A stretch of DNA of 64,000 nucleotides, taken from assembly GCF_001577835.2 (NCBI RefSeq), contig NC_029516.1, forward strand, positions 166,139,438 to 166,203,437, written 5' to 3'. The notes under the pieces were generated by a model. It was not told the origin of the DNA and ran no database searches. It saw nothing but the letters and a program-made list of their open reading frames with translations. This document shows positions 58,201 through 64,000 of the stretch, piece after piece; position 1 is the first letter of the stretch, and each line of letters starts with the position of its first letter. Source of the stretch: Coturnix japonica (lineage: Eukaryota > Chordata > Aves > Galliformes > Phasianidae). The position numbers and the translations under genes were made by a program.

Positions 58201-61200
58201 GAAATATGCAGATTTCAAACAGACTATTTGGAGAACTAAAGGAAGAAACTGAGAGAAAAACAGCTTATATCTGCTGATTTAAAGCAACTTTGATCCCTAA
58301 TAAATCTTCATTGAATTCAAAAGGATGGCTCAGCACAAACTAAATCAAAATTTACCTCGTATTTGGGACAGCATCAAAAATTCTAGCCCCTACAGTATAT
58401 TTATTTTGGATAGATACTGAAAACTGCACTGGATGTTCAGGTGCTGTCAACACTCATTCAACTTCACATTGCTCAGGTCAGCACTTTACAGAACACAGAA
58501 CAGTTCACAGCAAGTCAGACACACCATTTACCAGCTGCAACTCCAACAAACTGCATTTCAATCTGCAAGAAATTTCAGGAGCTGTAAATGCACTGCAACT
58601 GAAAGCACTGCAACCCCCAGGCTCGCTTTGTCCCAAGACCAAAGAGACAAGTTGAGTTACTACAGGCAGGAAAAAACAGCAGGCTTTAAAAACCCTGACT
58701 CCACCTGTTAGGCCAAGCAGTCAAAAAGAACTCTTCTAATGGTCTTTCTTTGATCACCTTTGTCCTTTTATAAGCCAGTTAAGCTGCCCATAACATGCTT
58801 GAACACATCCACAAATTGCTTTATTTGGGATAACCAAAACAAATGCTTTCAATTTATGGTATCTGATTAACATTGTTGCACATGGACACAGTCTAGTCTC
58901 CAAAGCATAATCTCTAATTAAAGCTTTTCACAGATGAACACATACCAGAATTAAGGTAATCCTTACATTATTGCACTAGTTTTCTATCTACCAGCTGATT
59001 CTTTCTAAGTTTCTTTACACGAAGGGTAACAATCAGCCTTTTATATTCTGTCTCAGTTGTGCTTATGTGCAGTTTCTTACAAACAGATCTTTCTCTGGCT
59101 GTCTAATAGTACAGTAACACCCTACATTCCTTCCTAAGCATAAATCTCTTGTGCCTTCATAAGGAATCAGTACCAACACGGGCACAGCACTGGTCAGCTC
59201 CAGGTTCTCACTTGGAAAAGGTTACTGGGCACCCCACACATACACTGGGCAGAAGGTCTCACTCTTGGAGGGAGAACACAACTTCTAATCTAGCATTTCA
59301 CTCGGTAAATGCATGAGAGACTGCTGCTATGGCAGGGCAATCAGGTGATGTAATGAGGTCCCTTCACAGACAGCTCCAGGAGTTACAGATACACAGTGCA
59401 CGCTTTGGATGAACAACTGCTGACTGGTAAAGATCCGCAGTGTGACCATGGAGTACCGCAATGGCAGTGGGTCACAGACAAGCAAAGCAAAATCAAAACT
59501 CAGTCCTAAGATGCACTTACCAAAAGACCATTTTTTACAACTGAAATTAAATGGTATTTAAGTAGCACTGTATGTTCTTTAACAACTCAGGTCACATCTT
59601 ACAGATAAACATTGGTTAAATTAGTAGTGCAGAATGGTACCCACATAGTTCCCTGAAGAAAGAGGATATCCTCACCTGAATCATATGAATTTTCAGTAGA
59701 CATCAGCAGCAACTCTTGTAATAATCCAGGTTGTTTGCTTTGCTTCAGGCTTTCAACAGAGATTTGCTGCCCATAGCTTGTTATGCTCCCAGGTGACATG
59801 CCTTCTTCATGAAGAGCATCACCACAACATTTCCTATACGCAGACTCCCCAGCAGTTGAAATGGGAGAAGGTTCTCCACCAACAGAATCTGTTTTACCTG
59901 AATTTAAAACATCTCATCAGTTCAGGTATAGATATGCAACGTTCTGCACTTTATAAAACAACACCTTAAGGCAGGTACAATGTTCTACAGAAATAATCTG
60001 CTGATTTTGCTCAGTGCTCCATGCAAATTAACCATACCAGCTTAGTCAGTCCAGACGCAGAGTATCTTCTCTGCTCTGGGTTAGGAATTATAGAATCACT
60101 CAGGTTGGAAAAGACCTTAAAGATCATTGAGTCCAACCACAACCTGACCATATGCCCTAACTAACAACTCTCCACTGAATCATGTACCTGAGCACCACAT
60201 CCAAACAGCTCTTAAACACATCCAGGGATGGTGACTCAACCACCTCCCTGGGGAGCCTATTCCAGTGCTTAACTACCCTTTCTGGAAAGAAGTTTTTCCT
60301 GATATCCAACTGAAACTTACCACGCAATACTTCAGAAGTATTTTTTGGTAGTAATTCCATATTTAATCTTTGCTGCTGGTTTGTTTAAAGAAAGTGTGTA
60401 TTACTAAGTCAGTTGCTTTGAAGAATATATTCTTAAAACACCTCAGAAACAGGAATGTTGTTGTTGTCCTGCTCTTGGCTGGGATAGAGTCAGTTTTCTT
60501 CCTAGTAGCCGGTATGCTGCTGTTTTGGGGCTGAGAATAAGCTGTGTTCAAAAAAGGTTAAGATGCTGCACTAAGGAGCGTGGTCAAGCAGGGAGATATG
60601 GGTGGTAGGTGGGCAGTTGGACTGGAAGATCCTGGAGGTCTTTTCCAACCCTGGTGATCCTGTGATTCTAAGTTTTGCATTGTTCTGCTTAATTCTTTTA
60701 TGAACACTAGCACAGCATTAAAACTGTGTGAAATACATATTAAACTTTAGCTGTAAAAGGACTTGAGGGGGAGGCCAAGGGGAACAATTTAAAGTTCACA
60801 TTCAGAAAACCTTAGTTTGTTGCACCTGTTATTTAATGTTGCTTAGAGAACATTACAAAGTGCTGCATACAAATGGTAACCAGCATTCCTAGAAACTGAT
60901 GATTGCTTTGCATGGCTTTTGTCTGGAATTGCTACAGAATGGTTTGTAACCGAAAAAAAACTTGTGTAGATATTTGGTGCTGGCTCCTTATTTAAAAGAT
61001 TTTAAAGAAAAAGAACTTCCATCACCTGCTCCTGTCTATTCTTTTTGCAATTAACTGATACATTCACATCTGATTCAATCCTCGGAGTAAACAAGGTATG
61101 AATAGCTACATAAAAATGCAGACTCTCTCCAGGGTATGAGCTTTATTCTCAAACACAGCTTTATTCTGTGCTCAGTCTTCTACTTTTGCTATTAAAGACA

Positions 61201-64000
61201 TTTTCAGTATAGAACCTGTAAATCTTCAATGCTCTAAAGAAAAAGCAATCAGTCCCCAAATTAGTGTTTTTTTCTTTTTTTTTTTTTGCTGTATTTCTTC
61301 TAGGCTGACACTGATAAGGAAAGCTTTTCTCAACTATAATTCCCTTGCATAACATTTTAATTATATCTTATGGTACAAGTACCAGCTATTACTTCATTAT
61401 CAATGACCTCAAAAGCTTCAGAAAGTAATTGTTTCCTCTGACCTATACTCCTTAGAACAGAAGTATTCATATATTCTATACACATATAGGTTGGATATCA
61501 GGGGGAAGTTCTTTACTAGGAGAGTGGTGAGGTCCTGGAACAGGCTGCCCAGGGAGGTTGTGGATGCCCTGTCCTTGGAGGTGTTCAAGACCAGGTTGGA
61601 CGGGGCCCTGGGCAACCTGATCTAGTAAAGGTGTATGTTTGGTGACCCTGCTAGGCAGGGGGGTTGGAACTTCATGATCCTTGAGGTCCCTTCCAACCCA
61701 GGTCATTCTGTGACTCTGTGATATACATTTTACACTCATACTTTACCTGCAAAAGAAATGTTGCAACTCCTTGGTGTGTCTACTTCTGGAATAACACTAA
61801 GCTCATGTTGTTCCAAACCAAGCCCCAACTTCACTTTCGTTACAGGAGGTCTGGAAATCTTCAATTTCTGTTCTCTATGCAGAGCTTTCTCAAGCTGCCC
61901 TGTAAAACAAGGATTTATGGTTTAGGTTCCCTTAGCATGTTATAGTATACCTATCAAATCAGCTTGGGCAAATGGAAGAGAACTGCATCTCAAATTGAGA
62001 AAAACAAAATTCAATAATAAATCATGCCATACAGCCTTACCAATTTGCCCAGCCAGACTGATGTCCTGTGAAATCATTTCATCTCTGTGAAATTGACTCG
62101 TGTCACAGTTCTCTAAATGGTAGTTTTCTGAGTCCTGGAAAAAGTCACTCTTACTAATCCAGTCAGGCCTTTGTGGCTCTGTCATTGCTCCATTCATGTT
62201 GCTGTGTCTTACCTTAAAGGGAATAAATCAATAAATAAATAGCAACGACAGCACTCACGTTTGCGCTCATTAATTCAGCCAGCTTTTAGCTGAGTGTACA
62301 TTTCACAGTATTATGCACTTTGATAAACAGGTTCAAGTAAGCATTTTGAGAAAGAAGTTTAACCGTAGTTCAGAGAAAGGCAACGAGGCTCGTGAAGGTC
62401 TTGGAGAATCAGCCCTACGAGGAGAGGCTGAGGAAGCTGGGGCTGTTTAGTCTGGGGAAAAGGAGGCTGAGGGGAGACCTTATTGCCCTCTTCCAGTACC
62501 TGAAAGGTGCTTACAGTGAGAGAGGGGCAGGTCTCTTCTCACTGGTGACAAGTGACAGGACGAGGGGAAATGGCCTCAAGTTGCGCCAGGGCAAGTTTAG
62601 GTTGGATATTAGGAAGAACTTCTTTACATAAAGGGTAGTTAGGTACTGGAATAGGCTCCTCAGGGAGGTGGTTGAATTACCATCCCTGGTTGTGTTTAAG
62701 AGCCGTTTGGATGTGGTGCTCAGGGATATGATTTAATGTAGGGTTTTTAGAGTTAGGGTACTGGTTAGGCTGTGGTTGGACTTGATGATCTTCAAGGTCT
62801 TTTCCAACCTGGGTAATTCTATGATTCTAAGCAAGCTCCAACCCTTGTACAGCTTGAAGAACCACTTGGATATACAGATATCCAGTTTAGCTCTACACAC
62901 CAAACATGCCAAAACATTATTTGTTACACTTTCAAGGCATTTGATAGATTCCATTAGAACCGTCAGCATTTTTAAGAATAAAAATTCCTAAAAATTCTGA
63001 TTTTTCCACTCCTAAATGCAGGTATTTTAGCTGTATGCAGACCTCAATAGTGCAGCTCACAGCAATAGTTCTTTTAACCTGAATCCTACTTACCCAGAAA
63101 TGCGCAAAATAACAAGTCAAGAGTGCAACTTCCAAAACTAATTTTATATGTGTGTACATACAGAACTTTTTGAAATAAAAAGTTACAGCAAAGAACTACA
63201 AATAACATTTAAGTAAAACGTTCCTAATTAAAATTTCCAATACAGTAAATCACTTAAAGCTACCAAGGCTCCCTGAGATACTTCACCACCTCCTAGCATT
63301 CACTCTAGAGTTTTATCCTTCACTGGATGACTCACCGGGCAAAGCATTTCTAAAGCTTACCTGCTTGTTCAGAAATTCTTTCAAAGCCTCTTGTTGTTTC
63401 TGCATCTGTTCCTTCAGTTTATCCTGTTTCTGCATAAGTAGTTGCTCTTGTATTTTCTGCCTCAAAAGAAGAGCTTCTCTACGTGCATCCAGCTGCTCTT
63501 GCAGTTCTTTCAAATACTGCTGCTGCGCTTGGATACTTTCTGATGAGGCCAACACACTGTCCCTTAAATTCAGTATATGGGAATAATTAAACGAAGATGC
63601 TTTTGATACTAAGGATTCCTCAACGCTTTCTTCATGAGATAAAGACACAGGTTCAGAAAGACAGCTGTGTTCAAGGCTTGCTCTGGTGGGGCTCACTGCA
63701 GACCCCTGATGACAAGCCAAAGAATTAACTGTGGCTTCCTGTACTGTGGAATATCCTTTTGTTGCTGCCCTAAGGGGTGTCACAGGCGGAGGCTCTTCTT
63801 CAGCTTGTGTTTCCATTTGATGGTTACACCACCTGAGGTCTGATTTCTTCAAGTGCTCTGTTTCTGAAGGCCCAGAGGAATGTTCTGCAGGTAAGGCAAA
63901 TCTAACCTGTTGTACACGTGCTCCCAGGTGCGTTCTGGGTGGAGAAACATCTTGTGTGACCAACACTGATGGCAACTGGAGCACAGGTGGTTCTCTGACC
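46295..64000 (-). CDS. CEP295: CEP295 (KIAA1731), C-terminal part
   Basis: Centriole protein (ortholog of fly Ana1) needed for centriole elongation and centriole-to-centrosome conversion. The 5' part lies beyond the right edge; 1,153 codons are present. Coding exons in order: 63361-64000 (open to the edge), 62041-62212, 61747-61899, 59676-59897, 55638-55741, 54290-54428, 52766-52999, 51335-51489, 50988-51144, 49550-50211, 48908-49081, 48558-48675, 48055-48291, 47376-47484, 46899-46998, 46295-46381. All are GT-AG and in phase. The first exon encodes a Gln/Leu/Lys-rich coiled coil ([20 protein letters not shown] and following). The middle is Ser/Glu-rich and poorly conserved. The last four exons encode a basic, charged ALMS-type C terminus ([56 protein letters not shown]). 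The weakest junction is the donor after 55638 (GTTAGT). Confidence 0.93.
50343..50590 (-). mobile_element. Old CR1 ORF2 fragment
   Basis: Reverse-strand decayed codons like [17 protein letters not shown] and SNRGPQRW, from a diverged CR1 subfamily. Sits in a CEP295 intron just upstream of the 662-base exon. Confidence 0.6.
53155..53990 (-). mobile_element. CR1 LINE, ORF2 end and 3' UTR
   Basis: The reverse strand reads 3' UTR, then ORF2 codons ([80 protein letters not shown] in reading order). It lacks a clear tail. It lies in a CEP295 intron, in sense. Confidence 0.9.
54629..54665. repeat. (CA)n microsatellite
   Basis: Interrupted CA repeat, two short runs separated by CC and G. Confidence 0.9.
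54990..55490 (+). mobile_element. Old CR1-like fragment
   Basis: Forward, strongly diverged CR1 ORF2 end and 3' UTR: codons like [20 protein letters not shown], then GGAAGAAATTTCCCAACAGG and TCCCTTATAACCTGAATTA. Ends are uncertain. Confidence 0.55.
55742..59675 (-). other. CEP295: Large CEP295 intron
   Basis: A 3.9-kb intron. Apart from the CR1 copy at 57.7 kb I recognise no exon or RNA gene. Flanking exons join in phase without it. Confidence 0.5.
57690..58120 (+). mobile_element. CR1 LINE with internal deletion
   Basis: ORF2 codons ([40 protein letters not shown]) run to about 57.97 kb, then jump directly to the 3' UTR (GACATGGTTTAGTGGAGG) and the end GGTGATTCTATGACCATAC. About 0.5 kb of the standard element between these points is absent. 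Confidence 0.85.
60090..60325 (-). mobile_element. CR1 LINE 3' fragment
   Basis: Reverse-strand 3' end of an older CR1 subfamily, TATAGAATCACTCAGGTTGG to the CCTGATATCCAACTGAAAC block. In a CEP295 intron. Confidence 0.85.
60465..60545. mobile_element. LTR-like avian repeat fragment
   Basis: Shares the GGGATAGAGTCAGTTTTCTT block and following phrases with the repeat at 25.12-25.29 kb. A short, old piece of an LTR; broken, with no internal part. A CR1 scrap follows within about 35 bp. Confidence 0.35.
60578..60672 (+). mobile_element. CR1 3' end fragment
   Basis: GGTCTTTTCCAACCCTGGTG then ATCCTGTGATTCTAAG, the last ~95 bases of a CR1. Confidence 0.75.
61486..61722 (+). mobile_element. CR1 LINE 3' fragment
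   Basis: Well-preserved 3' end from GGTTGGATATCAGGGGGAAG to CATTCTGTGACTCTGTGATA, close to the copy at 29.7 kb. It ends 25 bp from the CEP295 exon at 61747. Confidence 0.92.
62365..62832 (+). mobile_element. CR1 LINE, ORF2 end and 3' UTR
   Basis: ORF2 codons [40 protein letters not shown], then 3' UTR to ATTCTATGATTCTAA. In a CEP295 intron, antisense to the gene. Confidence 0.92.

Overview
The window is vertebrate nuclear DNA from a bird, probably a galliform such as chicken. It has intron-rich genes with GT-AG junctions, CpG-rich promoters and about thirty CR1 LINE fragments, the dominant bird interspersed repeat. The gene content matches the vertebrate block that is human 11q21: VSTM5, MED17, C11orf54, TAF1D, CEP295. 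Gene identities were made by recognising the translated exons. No database search was run.

Layout. 1-8.3 kb: gene-poor DNA with CR1 pieces and simple repeats. 8.7-11.9 kb: VSTM5 (+), four coding exons, 198 aa. 15.6-26.9 kb: MED17 (-), twelve coding exons, 643 aa. 27.5-33.4 kb: C11orf54 (-), eight coding exons, 316 aa; its stop codon is only 584 bp upstream of the MED17 start codon. 34.7-35.2 kb: a CpG-rich region between the diverging C11orf54 and TAF1D, with a TCTCGCGAGA element, a TATA-like box and a TOP-like start tract. 35.2-37.2 kb: TAF1D coding exons (+), 344 aa. 37.3-45.8 kb: a non-coding continuation of TAF1D with predicted small exons and eight snoRNA genes in its introns (two box C/D, six box H/ACA). 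A 2.2-kb CR1 copy lies among them. 46.3-64.0 kb: the last sixteen coding exons of CEP295 (-), ending in an ALMS-type C terminus; the gene runs off the right edge.

How it fits together. In mammals TAF1D (JOSD3) is a known snoRNA host gene, carrying SNORD5, SNORD6 and SNORA1, 8, 18, 25, 32 and 40. The eight snoRNA-like genes found here by box and stem inspection agree in number and class. The two C/D genes carry overlapping antisense elements to one 28S rRNA stretch, offset by two nucleotides. TAF1D encodes an RNA polymerase I SL1 subunit, so one locus supplies both an rRNA transcription factor and rRNA-modification guides. The host transcript (+) and CEP295 (-) converge, with their poly(A) signals about 270 bp apart.

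I found no CRISPR, tRNA, rRNA or intact transposon. No wholly new system is evident. The snoRNA-host region is the richest non-coding structure.
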